NCBI RefSeq assembly: GCF_002162375.1
Contig: NZ_CP021425.1
Location: 861,001-925,000 of the forward strand
Reading direction: 5' to 3'
Source of the DNA: Oleiphilus messinensis
GTDB taxonomy: Bacteria > Pseudomonadota > Gammaproteobacteria > Pseudomonadales > Oleiphilaceae
Length of the DNA: 64,000 nt
Shown: one piece after another, positions 41,201 to 49,221 of the stretch
Layout: each line of letters opens with the position of its first letter
Numbering within the stretch: position 1 is the stretch's first letter
Program-made: the position numbers and the translations under genes
The notes under the pieces: generated by a model
The model's database searches: none
The model's input: the letters and a program-made list of their open reading frames with translations, nothing else
What the model was told of the DNA's origin: nothing

Positions 41201-42940
41201 GCCATTGTTGGTCCAAGAGGTTGAGCTGCTACCTGTTAGAGTGCTGAGCAAAGGTGTGCTGTTGAATGCTGCGGGGTTTGCGTCATCGACAGAGTAAATG
41301 CTCATGTTTTTAGTGTCGGTGGACTCTGTATTAGCTATGAAGCTGATATAAGCTGAGGTGATTTCGGCATCTTTCGGAATTTGCATATCGGTGAAGCGTA
41401 ATCCAATATAGCTGTTCTCATCGAAGTCTAAGTTGCTTCCACTCAAGCTGTTGGCTGAGCCACCTGATGAAAATTCTGCGTCATTGTTATTTGAATTTAT
41501 TTGTTTTACCACTGAATCTTGCATGCAGTTTCCAACGGCAGAATTTTCATCATATTCTACAACCAGGCGAGGGGCACTACCTGGGTCACTATCATGACTG
41601 GTGAACTTTCGGGTACCTGTGCCACTGATAATAAAGCTCATTGCATTTCCGCCGCACCAATCTGACTCGGCAACAACTTCCTCGACCAGATTTTTCAAGT
41701 CAGGGGTTTGATAAACTTCATCATTTGTCCAATCGCTTACGGAGTTCCAGGGAACCACCGCAGTTGTCGTTCCTCTGAGACTGATGTCGCCACTGCTATT
41801 GGTGAAGGGGGCTGAGTTTGCTGATTTGTGGGCTACAATCGATAAATTCGTATCCACACTGGAGTTATCACTGGAGGTAAACTCTATGTAAGCGGATGTA
41901 ATCGTTGCCCCTTGCGGGATATTCACTTCACCGAATCTCAGACCAACTATTCGGTTTGCTGAGGAAGATGTGTCGTCGTGCCAGTTTATTTGTAGGATCG
42001 GGGCATCACAACCGTTATAATAACTAGGTGTACAAAGAGACCTGTTCCCACCTTCCGGGTCGAGATAAAATGCTATCGCCTGCCCAGTATTCCAGTCAGA
42101 TTTGTTGATTATCTGTTGAACTAGAGTTGATATATCAGGGGATGTATATTCGACTCCTGACCCGCCTGTGGGAACTGTCCAATCAATGTTTGTGCTGAGA
42201 TAGCTTCGGCCAGCGGGGGGGCCAGCTGAATAATTCTGTGGAGAGGCATTATCTTCAATTTTTATCTTAACAGTACCACTATTATCGCTTCGATTGCTCT
42301 CCATCAACAAATAAGCTGAATCTATAGTCATACCCTTTGCGATATCGATATCGGTAAAACGAAATCCGAGGTGCTCTGTGCCAAAGCCTGCATAGAGGCA
42401 GCAAGTCCCTGTCGATGAGCCTTCGGCGTAATCTGAATTGGATCCCCAGGATGCAAACTCAACGCCGCTGCTCTGACTTTGAGTCATTATAATTGTGTTA
42501 TCATTTAGTGAGACTGAAGAGTCAGTTGTATTTTCAGTGGCATCATCACTGTCTTGTTCAATTTGTGAGGTAACAATTGCATCAGCAACGGCATCGTCGA
42601 TGTATCGTACAGGATAAAGTATTGGCCCACCATTATTGTCGTAGTTTCCTGGTGATGAAAAACGCATTAGTCCGACATTTATCCCGGTAGCTGAATCCAG
42701 TATCGTTGTCAGGGAATCCTGCATTACCTCCAGGCGGTCTCGATCGTCACCGCTTACTTCCCCATCCATACTCCCTGACGTATCCATAATAAACATGATG
42801 TTTGGAACAACCGTTCCTGAGGTGCTGGCACCAAAATATACTTCGGTGTCATCTGCATGAAGGTTTCCGCTTCCAAGCAATGTGTAAAGACAGGCTAACG
42901 TTGCCGTCAGCGATTTTTGATGTAGCTGCTTTGTGTTCAT
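38288..42940 (-). CDS. pilY1: PilY1 pilus tip adhesin with a split VWA domain and three inserted beta modules
   Basis: A 1550-residue exported protein; signal peptide about 1-29 ending LHA. The VWA domain begins at residue 44 with MIDAS DTSGSM (53-58) and runs to about 114. It resumes at about 652 with the MIDAS Thr in GYTPISGTLAEA and continues past FLSDGEPN (758-765). The roughly 535 residues between hold three related modules (about 150-322, 328-466 and 475-645). Each shows GxRF...ITSAYI...SDIxxxVxEIVxxxxWxxGNA...APxLxVxY. The C-terminal half is the PilY1 beta-propeller (RPVLVRYDN, GYLHAINADDGD, GMRRGGRNYYALD) with Asp-rich loops DTDNDNLVDSD near 1127 and DFNNNGVID near 1275, the latter matching the PilY1 calcium site. 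P. aeruginosa PilY1 is about 1160 residues; the insert explains the excess. It likely presents adhesion and mechanosensing functions at the pilus tip. Confidence 0.93.
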   Translation of the reverse strand: MNTKQLHQKSLTATLACLYTLLGSGNLHADDTEVYFGASTSGTVVPNIMFIMDTSGSMDGEVSGDDRDRLEVMQDSLTTILDSATGINVGLMRFSSPGNYDNNGGPILYPVRYIDDAVADAIVTSQIEQDSDDATENTTDSSVSLNDNTIIMTQSQSSGVEFASWGSNSDYAEGSSTGTCCLYAGFGTEHLGFRFTDIDIAKGMTIDSAYLLMESNRSDNSGTVKIKIEDNASPQNYSAGPPAGRSYLSTNIDWTVPTGGSGVEYTSPDISTLVQQIINKSDWNTGQAIAFYLDPEGGNRSLCTPSYYNGCDAPILQINWHDDTSSSANRIVGLRFGEVNIPQGATITSAYIEFTSSDNSSVDTNLSIVAHKSANSAPFTNSSGDISLRGTTTAVVPWNSVSDWTNDEVYQTPDLKNLVEEVVAESDWCGGNAMSFIISGTGTRKFTSHDSDPGSAPRLVVEYDENSAVGNCMQDSVVKQINSNNNDAEFSSGGSANSLSGSNLDFDENSYIGLRFTDMQIPKDAEITSAYISFIANTESTDTKNMSIYSVDDANPAAFNSTPLLSTLTGSSSTSWTNNGWVYGETVITSDISDRIEEIVSKPTWTSGNALGIIIETTDGNGTGSATSYNSSAGSAPKLFVTYKGDYAVGGVTVRDTLKSYVANFGHDGYTPISGTLAEAALYFRGSGVKFGTKRGSSGSRKFRTSHPDSYTGGTHYIPNGCPGWDSSNSNCGSEAINGSPVYISPIDNLCAPNHIMFLSDGEPNSHGSTTAGVVQGITGESCSTGDNGKNCAKELAEFLVTEDQSSTLSGTQTVVTNTISFASNIPFMAELAQAGGGTFYQANNEAELVQALSEGIKNALDKTTSFVSAGVTVNQFNRLTNDDDLYFSLFKPTDSTDWPGNVKRYKFDTDSDSIVDVNTDPAITADGAFEEGARSFWKPSYESGTAIDDGNDVAKGGAAASMPSSRNVYTYLGTSSTLANSSNALSEDNSVITQAMLNVSNSTEREQVLKWARGVDVDDFDSDSNTTEIRLQMGDPLHSRPVLVRYDNSGTSQTVLFVATNQGYLHAINADDGDSSHTDDGNELWSFVPSQLLGNLKLFRDNSTGISHVYGLDGPITINHIDTDNDNLVDSDEKVYLYIGMRRGGRNYYALDISDYDNPKMLFVIQGGTGDYLDLGQTWSSATPATIKWDGDSKDVIIFGGGYDVTQDSEDTTPLADGMGQTVFIADAITGALLWSAKANAGDPALTSAGYDIANSKATVTLTNSIPGDIRAIDFNNNGVIDTLYASDTNAQVFRFDINETNTGVSDFATGGRIAHLNATTVAGNRRFYYSVDPSLVVLNNDERFVALSVGSGYRAHPLNKSTDEHFFVLRDYGVLENKFDHDIALSDLADVSEAATDTSARALIDASAGKGWYINLANTNVGKSGEKVTAPSLTVNNTVIFSTYIPPASANVGACTPSEGTGRTWFVDILDGTPLESRMADIENPELTDRHTEENVAGLPPGVIPLFTEEGMVLLEGKNVLAAPPSPPGDPLKVYRRRKGRAELFNSN

Positions 42941-43014
42941 AATATCTTACTCCAGCATTAACTGAATCTGCACCTCAATACAAAGGATTTGCTGTTCCTA
43001 CTTACTTATTCCTA

Positions 43015-43761
43015 TCAATTGAATACGCAGAGCGTTGGTCGTTGCCAGCGTAGCCATTCATCGATATAAAAAAGAGCTTCTTCTCCAGCGATATTTTGTG
43101 TCGGTACTCCATTGCCATCAACATCAAGCCAGCCGGAGCCTTCGACGTATAATATGGGGCAGCCAAGTGTACTGCCCACACCCAGAGAACTGGCCATGCC
43201 AGGGCCGCAATCTGTGGGCGCGCAGCTGGCATAATAGGCGTGTGATAAACCGATTATCGGGCTTGCAGCACCGGTGGTATTTTGGAAATCCACGTCATCA
43301 CAGGCTAATGTACTGGTTCCTTCGGCCGTCTTGGCGATCGTACCGCTGTTGTTGACACAGGCTTTAAATGCACTCGCAGCTTGTTTTACAAAAGGTACCG
43401 GCGGGGCGGGTGAAAGCTCGATTGTGCGGCGAACAACATTCAAGGTAATATTGCCACTGTGGTTCAGGCTGCCACCAAATACGGTTCCGCCCTCCTGAGC
43501 ATACGCATCGACCGAAGATTGTGCGGCATTTTGGTTCAAAGCGACGAGTTGGGTGTTGGTCGCCATTCGCTCTTGAAGTAGACCACTGGAAAATATGTAA
43601 GCGCCAATAATTGTCACAATCGCGAGCAGGATCAAGCTGGTCAGCAACACTGCGCCCTCCTGCCGGGTTTGATTTTGCTGCTGCCAAAAAGCGTAGGGCA
43701 GAGCTGTGTCTGCGGACTCGATGTGAAAATTTGCAACCGGTTGTTGTACATGATTATTCAT
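43015..43761 (-). CDS. pilX: Type IV minor pilin PilX
   Basis: A protein of about 248 residues of the PilX class: QEG followed by AVLLTSLILLAIVTIIGAYIFSSG and LQERMATNTQ, matching the PilX/GspK-type N-terminal helix without the usual Phe1-Glu5. It contains multiple cysteines in the globular part and a DVDGNGV turn. ATG 43761 has a GGAG site and starts 5 bases after the pilW stop. It is preferred over an in-frame TTG at 43770 that would overlap pilW. Confidence 0.87.
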   Translation of the reverse strand: MNNHVQQPVANFHIESADTALPYAFWQQQNQTRQEGAVLLTSLILLAIVTIIGAYIFSSGLLQERMATNTQLVALNQNAAQSSVDAYAQEGGTVFGGSLNHSGNITLNVVRRTIELSPAPPVPFVKQAASAFKACVNNSGTIAKTAEGTSTLACDDVDFQNTTGAASPIIGLSHAYYASCAPTDCGPGMASSLGVGSTLGCPILYVEGSGWLDVDGNGVPTQNIAGEEALFYIDEWLRWQRPTLCVFN

Positions 43762-43766
43762 CGATA

Positions 43767-44558
43767 TCAATCTCCATTCGCAACAATGGCAGTACCGTTA
43801 ACCAACAGCCGCATCCTTCGGTCGTCGTAGTTGAGTGTTGCCTCATTAAAAAGGGTGTAGCTTTGCGCCGTATTTTGGTCATAAGCGTTGACTTCGGAGC
43901 CTCGTAACAATATGGAGAATCGAACGGACATTAAGGTGGATAAGCCGGTGGCGTTAAAGTCGTAAGCCTCTACATAACGGTCGATAATGCCATCTTTCAT
44001 CTGGGCGGTAGAAGTGTAGGGGGTTTTTTGTCCATTTGAATCATCCAGGCCATACAACACCTGCAAGCTTTCAACATCGCTTAAAATAATATCATTGGCC
44101 GTTCCTACAGTTCCTTGACAACGTAATTCACCGTTTTCAACATAATACGTGTTGGTAACCACGCCTACGTTCCCGCTATTGACGGCTGCCCCTAAGCAAT
44201 CACGGACTCCATTGTAGGTAATCTGAATTCTGTCACACATAAGGCTTGAGGATTCCGCTGCATTGCATACGGTAACATCCTCACCCGTGCCGGTTGTACC
44301 AAATGTGATAGCTGTGGGGCTGTCGCCCTCTGTGGTGGGATCCAGCCAGCCGCCCCGTTCTAATTCATTATTGAGGTAGACGCTGACAAATCTTGCTTTC
44401 TCTTGCAAATCAGAGATGGAGCTATGCAGCGTGTTTGTTTTAGACGCTGAAAGAAAAACATTTAAGGCTCCGGCGATAATGAAAAGGCCTAGCGTTGCGC
44501 CGACCATCACTTCAATCAGCGTGTACCCTTGTTGATGAGAGAGTGTTGTCGATTTCAT
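43767..44558 (-). CDS. pilW: Type IV minor pilin PilW
   Basis: A 263-residue prepilin with cleavage site QQG-YTLIEVMVGATLGLFIIAGALNVFLSASK, the PilW family signature (Tyr1 and Glu5). It is tightly packed with pilV (one base between stop and start) and pilX. It is a component of the VWX-Y1-E tip complex that recruits PilY1. Confidence 0.9.
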   Translation of the reverse strand: MKSTTLSHQQGYTLIEVMVGATLGLFIIAGALNVFLSASKTNTLHSSISDLQEKARFVSVYLNNELERGGWLDPTTEGDSPTAITFGTTGTGEDVTVCNAAESSSLMCDRIQITYNGVRDCLGAAVNSGNVGVVTNTYYVENGELRCQGTVGTANDIILSDVESLQVLYGLDDSNGQKTPYTSTAQMKDGIIDRYVEAYDFNATGLSTLMSVRFSILLRGSEVNAYDQNTAQSYTLFNEATLNYDDRRMRLLVNGTAIVANGD

Positions 44559-44559
44559 A

Positions 44560-45471
44560 TCAAGGTACCAAATCCAAAGCTACACAGTCACGGTATTCAC
44601 TACTATCGGTTGAGGCTTGCGTAAAGCCAAGATCCACAGAGCATCGGTAGTTCGTATTATTGCTAACAAGGTCTTTTTCCACATCATCTGCTGTCGTTGT
44701 TGTTGCATTTCCCGTCTTCGGTTGTGCACGCCGCCAGGAAACATAAATGGTATAAAGGGATCCTGGGCTACAGGCATCAGTATCCGTTCCGGTCAACAAA
44801 ACAGGAGGATCTTGTTCCGGGTCGAAGTAACGGTGGTTTGAATCAAATTCTATATTTCGTGGATTGATTTGAGTGGTGCCACCTGATGTGAACGATATTC
44901 CGGCCTTATCCTGGCATCTAACATGTACTCTTCCTTCCGGGAGTGCTTCATCTGCCGCTCGACACACCTCCCAAACGTCAAACGCGGCCATTTCCTGTTC
45001 ATCGCAGGCCGTCGGACTGACAGGGTCTGCAACGCCAAGGTTTCGGCAGTTTAGTACTGGATCAGATGGGTGGAAGGCTGCGGGATTTGAAGCTGAGCAG
45101 ACATGGCCCGTTTTAAGTTGTGCAGCACTATTGTTGATGTAGAGATTCAAGTCGCCAAGATTACCCTCCACCGTGACGGCTGAGGCTGCAGTGCCTTTAG
45201 TGGGGGCTCGGTTGTCCCAATTTGCGTAACTTTTATTGATATGTATTCTGCTTGCCATATCCTGAGCGATGATTGTTGCCTGGCTTTTATAGAATGCATC
45301 CAGGTTGTTATTTACCGAGGCAACCTGAAGAGATGCAAAGCCGAGTAATCCTATGGCGAGTAAAATTACGGTGATCAGAACTTCCAGTAACGTGAATCCC
45401 CCTGATTGTGCTCTTCCAGAAGAAGGTTGTATCATCACGTATTTGTGTACTTTGTATTTGTCCAGATTCAT
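44560..45471 (-). CDS. pilV: Type IV minor pilin PilV
   Basis: A 303-residue prepilin, longer than usual (about 185 in P. aeruginosa). The processing site is SGG-FTLLEVLITVILLAIGLLGFASLQ, typical of PilV. The large C-terminal region has many cysteines and a YTIYVSWRRA beta segment near the end, as in other PilV/GspI proteins. ATG 45471 gives a 25-residue leader; ATG 45435 would give a shorter, more typical leader, and neither has a clear ribosome site. Confidence 0.86.
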   Translation of the reverse strand: MNLDKYKVHKYVMIQPSSGRAQSGGFTLLEVLITVILLAIGLLGFASLQVASVNNNLDAFYKSQATIIAQDMASRIHINKSYANWDNRAPTKGTAASAVTVEGNLGDLNLYINNSAAQLKTGHVCSASNPAAFHPSDPVLNCRNLGVADPVSPTACDEQEMAAFDVWEVCRAADEALPEGRVHVRCQDKAGISFTSGGTTQINPRNIEFDSNHRYFDPEQDPPVLLTGTDTDACSPGSLYTIYVSWRRAQPKTGNATTTTADDVEKDLVSNNTNYRCSVDLGFTQASTDSSEYRDCVALDLVP

Positions 45472-45518
45472 GATTATATGCCGGTCAATTTAACGTTTAG
45501 TTGGTCTGTGTTGAGTGT

Positions 45519-46082
45519 CTATGGTCCACAGTTATCGTTAATGGTGTTGACATTTGTGACTCCAGATACTTCGACATCGACTTCTCTACCCTTATCTCGC
45601 TCGTCGCAAAACCGAGCTTTAAACGTAATGCTGTTCGTGGGACTGCTTTGGGTATGGTCGTTTCTGATGCCGTCGGATTGAAAGCTAATATCGCCAATGC
45701 TACTGCCGCCGGGTTTGGCGATGGTAATTCTGCTAACCCGGTCGAATTGGTAAATGATCGTGGAAGGCCCGAGATTGACATTCCAGCCATCGGACCAATT
45801 GGTTCCCGAGGCGCTGACGCTAACTTGAGCGCCTCTTTTAACGGCCTCAGATTTGGCGAGAGCTAAGGCGTTATGAAAATCAATTGCAGCTTTACGAAGT
45901 CGGTAGTCTGCATACATGTCGCTGAATGAGGGGGCTGCCAGAGCAGCACTAATACCCAGTATTGCAATCACGACTAAAAGTTCGGCCAGTGTAAAACCAC
46001 GTATAGTGTCCTGTGAACTGAAAGTCTGCTTCACGGGCGTGGTAATTTGTCGGTGACTGGATATGTCGTGTAATCTGGTCAT
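45519..46082 (-). CDS. fimT: GspH/FimT-family type IV minor pilin
   Basis: A protein of about 187 residues with a long basic leader (about 28 residues) before the site IRG-FTLAELLVVIAILGISAALAAPSF and the GspH domain features RLRKAAIDFHNALALAKSEAVKRG and SDGWNV. It occupies the fimT/fimU position ahead of pilV. FimU and FimT cannot be told apart here; FimT also binds DNA during natural uptake in related species. ATG 46082 is chosen, with a weak GGA site; the frame stays open further upstream. Confidence 0.86.
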   Translation of the reverse strand: MTRLHDISSHRQITTPVKQTFSSQDTIRGFTLAELLVVIAILGISAALAAPSFSDMYADYRLRKAAIDFHNALALAKSEAVKRGAQVSVSASGTNWSDGWNVNLGPSTIIYQFDRVSRITIAKPGGSSIGDISFQSDGIRNDHTQSSPTNSITFKARFCDERDKGREVDVEVSGVTNVNTINDNCGP

Positions 46083-46101
46083 TATTAACGTCCGTTTGAT
46101 T

Positions 46102-46410
46102 TTATGAAGATGCTTTTGCACATTCCAGTTTTCGAATCCTGTATTGACCTCTACAAAAGGTTTCACCTTTTCTGAGCTCGATTAGGCAGTATTCTAGTTT
46201 ATCCTCTGCCTTTTGCAGGCAAGTCCGTCCATCTGTAGTCAATTGGTACGGTTCAATCGAGTTGAAGATCCCGGTAAGATCTTCGGACGTTTGCAGCTGC
46301 GTAAATTCTTTTGCTTGAACTAAGGTCGGGAGAGTGCTCAAGCCGAGAACCAAGTAAATTGATTTTATTGGGAGTGTTCTAATGAAGTCGAAGTAAAGTG
46401 AATTAAACAT
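46102..46410 (-). CDS. Small exported four-cysteine protein at head of minor-pilin cluster
   Basis: A 102-residue protein of unknown family. A long signal peptide (about 1-34, ending LVQA) is followed by a 68-residue mature part. Its C-terminal half has four cysteines in TCLQKAEDKLEYC and FCRGQYRIRKLEC, a spacing suggestive of two disulfides within a helical hairpin. ATG 46410 has a clear AGGAG site at 7 bases. It ends 19 bases before the fimT start on the same strand, so it is the likely first gene of the pilin operon. Confidence 0.7.
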   Translation of the reverse strand: MFNSLYFDFIRTLPIKSIYLVLGLSTLPTLVQAKEFTQLQTSEDLTGIFNSIEPYQLTTDGRTCLQKAEDKLEYCLIELRKGETFCRGQYRIRKLECAKASS

Positions 46411-46655
46411 GTCCACGCTCCTGTCTCGGATTCTCTATCTTAAGTTTGAGGCTCTTGATTATTAAGTTAATGCAATCTTGTATAAAAGTCTTAGCGAAGT
46501 GGATAAAAGGTAAATATAGTGGATAAGTGGCGGTTTCAAACATTGAATTTTGATGAATATCTCAATTTGAGTGGTATTGTAGGTCGAATTTTTCGGTTGA
46601 ACCTTTGAGGTTTCATCGGATTCGCTGAATTATGGTTGGAAGTTTCGGGGGATGA

Positions 46656-47765
46656 ATGCAAGTAGTAGTCATTGGTGGTGGTGTTATTGGGATGATGCAA
46701 GCCAGAGCGCTGGCAGCTGAAGGTGTCAGTGTGACATTGATTGAGCGCGGGCTATGTGGCAAGGAAGCAAGTTGGGCGGGCGGCGGAATTGTCTCGCCAT
46801 TGTATCCCTGGCGATACTCGGATCCGGTAACAACTTTGGCTAACTGGTCGCAAACCTACTATGCCAATTTATCGGAATCCCTTGAGGCGGAGAGCGGTAT
46901 TGACCCGGAGTTGAGCCGTACCGGGCTCTTGATGCTGTCAATATTTGATCAGCAAGAAGCGTTGAAATGGGGCGCTGAGCACAGTTATCAGATGCAAATG
47001 ATTGGTGCCGATGAGATTTATCATCTTGAACCGAAGTTGAAAGCCGGGTTCAAACAGGCTATCTGGATGCCACAAGTCGCCAATATCCGAAATCCGAGAT
47101 TGGCGCGATCACTGCGAGCGGTCTTAGAACATGATTCCCGAGTGACGATTTGTGAAGAACAAGCCGTTCTGGAGATCCAGACAACCAAACAAGGTCGAGT
47201 AGAAGGGGTGTTGACCGATAAAGGGAATGTTCAATCTGATGCCGTGGTTTTAGCTTCTGGTGCATGGTCTGGAAAGTTACTCGAGTCATTATCGATCAGC
47301 CTGCCAATTGAGCCGGTTAAAGGGCAGATGGTTTTGTTTAAAGGGGAGCCCGGGGTGGTTCGCAGAATAGTATTGCGGGATGGAAAATATATCATTCCTC
47401 GCCGAGATGGCCATGTATTGGCGGGAAGCACGCTGGAATACTGCGGTTTTGATAAGTCGACAACAGCGTCTGCAAGAGAAGAGCTTGCGGATATCGCAAT
47501 TGACATGTTACCAGAGTTATCCTCTTTCCAGTTGGAAGCCCAGTGGGCCGGGCTTCGGCCTGGCATTGAAGATGGTATTCCGTTAATCGGTGAAGTTGAG
47601 TCGCACCCCGGTTTATTTTTGAATTGTGGTCATTTCCGCAATGGGCTTGTGTTAGCTCCGGCCTCCGTTCAGTTATTAACTTCGCTCATAATGCAATCCG
47701 AGCATCCCTTTAGCCCTGAGCCATTTTCTCCAAGCCGATCGAATAACGGTTTAATCCTTATGTAG
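46656..47765 (+). CDS. thiO: Glycine oxidase ThiO
   Basis: ThiO is a FAD enzyme oxidising glycine to iminoacetate for the thiazole of thiamine. The 369-residue product begins VVVIGGGVIGMMQARALAAEG (Rossmann FAD site) and has EASWAGGGIVSPLYPWRY, the diagnostic DAO-family segment. Near the C-terminus come WAGLRPGIEDGIPLIGEV and NCGHFRNGLVLAPAS. It lies between fimT and pilR as PA4548 does in P. aeruginosa. Its product and ThiL at 18.5 kb act in the same pathway. Confidence 0.93.
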   Translation: MQVVVIGGGVIGMMQARALAAEGVSVTLIERGLCGKEASWAGGGIVSPLYPWRYSDPVTTLANWSQTYYANLSESLEAESGIDPELSRTGLLMLSIFDQQEALKWGAEHSYQMQMIGADEIYHLEPKLKAGFKQAIWMPQVANIRNPRLARSLRAVLEHDSRVTICEEQAVLEIQTTKQGRVEGVLTDKGNVQSDAVVLASGAWSGKLLESLSISLPIEPVKGQMVLFKGEPGVVRRIVLRDGKYIIPRRDGHVLAGSTLEYCGFDKSTTASAREELADIAIDMLPELSSFQLEAQWAGLRPGIEDGIPLIGEVESHPGLFLNCGHFRNGLVLAPASVQLLTSLIMQSEHPFSPEPFSPSRSNNGLILM

Positions 47766-47780
47766 CAACTTATGTAGCAA
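47757..47780. repeat. 12-bp tandem duplication at the thiO stop codon
   Basis: CTTATGTAGCAA at 47757-47768 is followed immediately by an identical copy at 47769-47780. The first copy contains the thiO stop. Confidence 0.8.
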
Positions 47781-47787
47781 ACTCAGA

Positions 47788-49164
47788 CTACTCCATTCCC
47801 AACTTCTTCAACCGATACCGCAGTGCGCGAAAACTGATCCCCAGTTTTTTCGCGGCGGCGGTTTTGTTCCAGCGCGTTTCTTCCAGCGCCTGCTCAATTG
47901 TTTGTTTCTCGATGGTTTCCAGATACTCTTCGAGATTTACGCCATTTCGTTGTTGCGCCGGGGCAGAGTCAATGGTTTGCCTGGCGTCGCTTGAATTGTC
48001 TTGAAGGTGGAGGTCAACAGCATGAATGACATCATCCTCACAGAGCGTAAAAGCACGTTCAATGATATTTTCCAGCTCACGGACGTTTCCCGGAAACGAG
48101 TATTGCTTGAGTGCGTTTATGGCATCTGTGCTCAGCCGGGCATTAGGGATGTCACATTCATCTGCAACCCGTTTTAGCATCGTTTCCGCCAATAACGGAA
48201 TGTCTTCCACACGCTCTCTCAAGGCGGGTACTTTGAGTTCAATGACGTTGATGCGATAGAACAGATCCTGGCGGAATCGACCCTCATCTATCTCGTTATT
48301 AAGATCTTTGTGTGTGGCACTGAGAATTCGCACATTGACCGGAATTTCCTTCTGCTCACCAACGGGACGAACGGTTTTTTCTTGAATTGAACGCAGTAGT
48401 TTGACTTGCATTGCCATTGGCAGGTCTGCCACTTCATCGAGAAACAGCGTACCACCATCAGCAGCCTGGAACAGGCCAAGTTTATTTTCCACCGCGCCAG
48501 TAAAGCTCCCTTTTTTATGGCCAAAAAATTCGCTTTCCATGAGTTCGTTGGGGATTGCACCGCAATTCACCGGTACAAACGGTGCGTCAGCCCGTGGGCC
48601 GAGTTGATGAATCATTCGTGCAACCATTTCTTTGCCGCTTCCTGATTCACCGCTAATATATACCGGGGCCTGGCTCCGGGCGAGTTTGCGAATCTGGCCT
48701 CGGAGTTTTTGCATGGTTTCCGAGTTACCCAGCAGAAGTTTATCTTCCTGGGCATCACTAACCTTTGACTCTTTGTTCTCCTGTTGTTGACTCAGGCGCA
48801 GTGCGCTGTCCACTAAATCCCTCAGTCGGGAGAGTTCAACGGGTTTTGAAACAAAATCGAACGCGCCTGCTTTCAATGCGGCGATAGCTGTTTCAATACT
48901 GCCGTATGCAGTAATAACGGCAACAGGAATATTGGGGTGATTTTTTTGAATGTTGGATACCAAGTCAATGCCGTTGCCGTCCGGTAGATTCATATCGGTC
49001 AAGCACAGATGAAACTCGGTGCGACTTAGATGAGAGTAGGCTTCTTCGAGATTTGATGCGCTGTAAGTATTGATCCCCATCCGGGTCAAGGTAATTTCCA
49101 AAAGGTCTCGAATGTCCGGCTCGTCGTCGACGATCAGTGCGGTTTGAATACTTTTATTGGTCAT
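47788..49164 (-). CDS. pilR: Two-component response regulator PilR (NtrC family)
   Basis: The 458-residue sigma54 activator controls pilin transcription. The receiver domain has the acidic pocket VDDEPD, phospho-Asp in LCLTDMNLPDG (near 57) and the Lys of VSKPVE. The AAA+ domain has GESGSGKE (near 172), the sigma54 loop GSFTGA (near 220) and the GGTLFLDEVADLP Walker B. A Fis-type helix-turn-helix ends the protein (WNKTAAAKKLGISFRALRYRLKKL). pilS is immediately upstream on the same strand (57-base gap). Confidence 0.95.
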   Translation of the reverse strand: MTNKSIQTALIVDDEPDIRDLLEITLTRMGINTYSASNLEEAYSHLSRTEFHLCLTDMNLPDGNGIDLVSNIQKNHPNIPVAVITAYGSIETAIAALKAGAFDFVSKPVELSRLRDLVDSALRLSQQQENKESKVSDAQEDKLLLGNSETMQKLRGQIRKLARSQAPVYISGESGSGKEMVARMIHQLGPRADAPFVPVNCGAIPNELMESEFFGHKKGSFTGAVENKLGLFQAADGGTLFLDEVADLPMAMQVKLLRSIQEKTVRPVGEQKEIPVNVRILSATHKDLNNEIDEGRFRQDLFYRINVIELKVPALRERVEDIPLLAETMLKRVADECDIPNARLSTDAINALKQYSFPGNVRELENIIERAFTLCEDDVIHAVDLHLQDNSSDARQTIDSAPAQQRNGVNLEEYLETIEKQTIEQALEETRWNKTAAAKKLGISFRALRYRLKKLGME

Positions 49165-49221
49165 GTGAACTCACGGTCGTCTTTTTTTAAGGTCGTCTCA
49201 TCCTTCCCGGATGCTGTGTCA

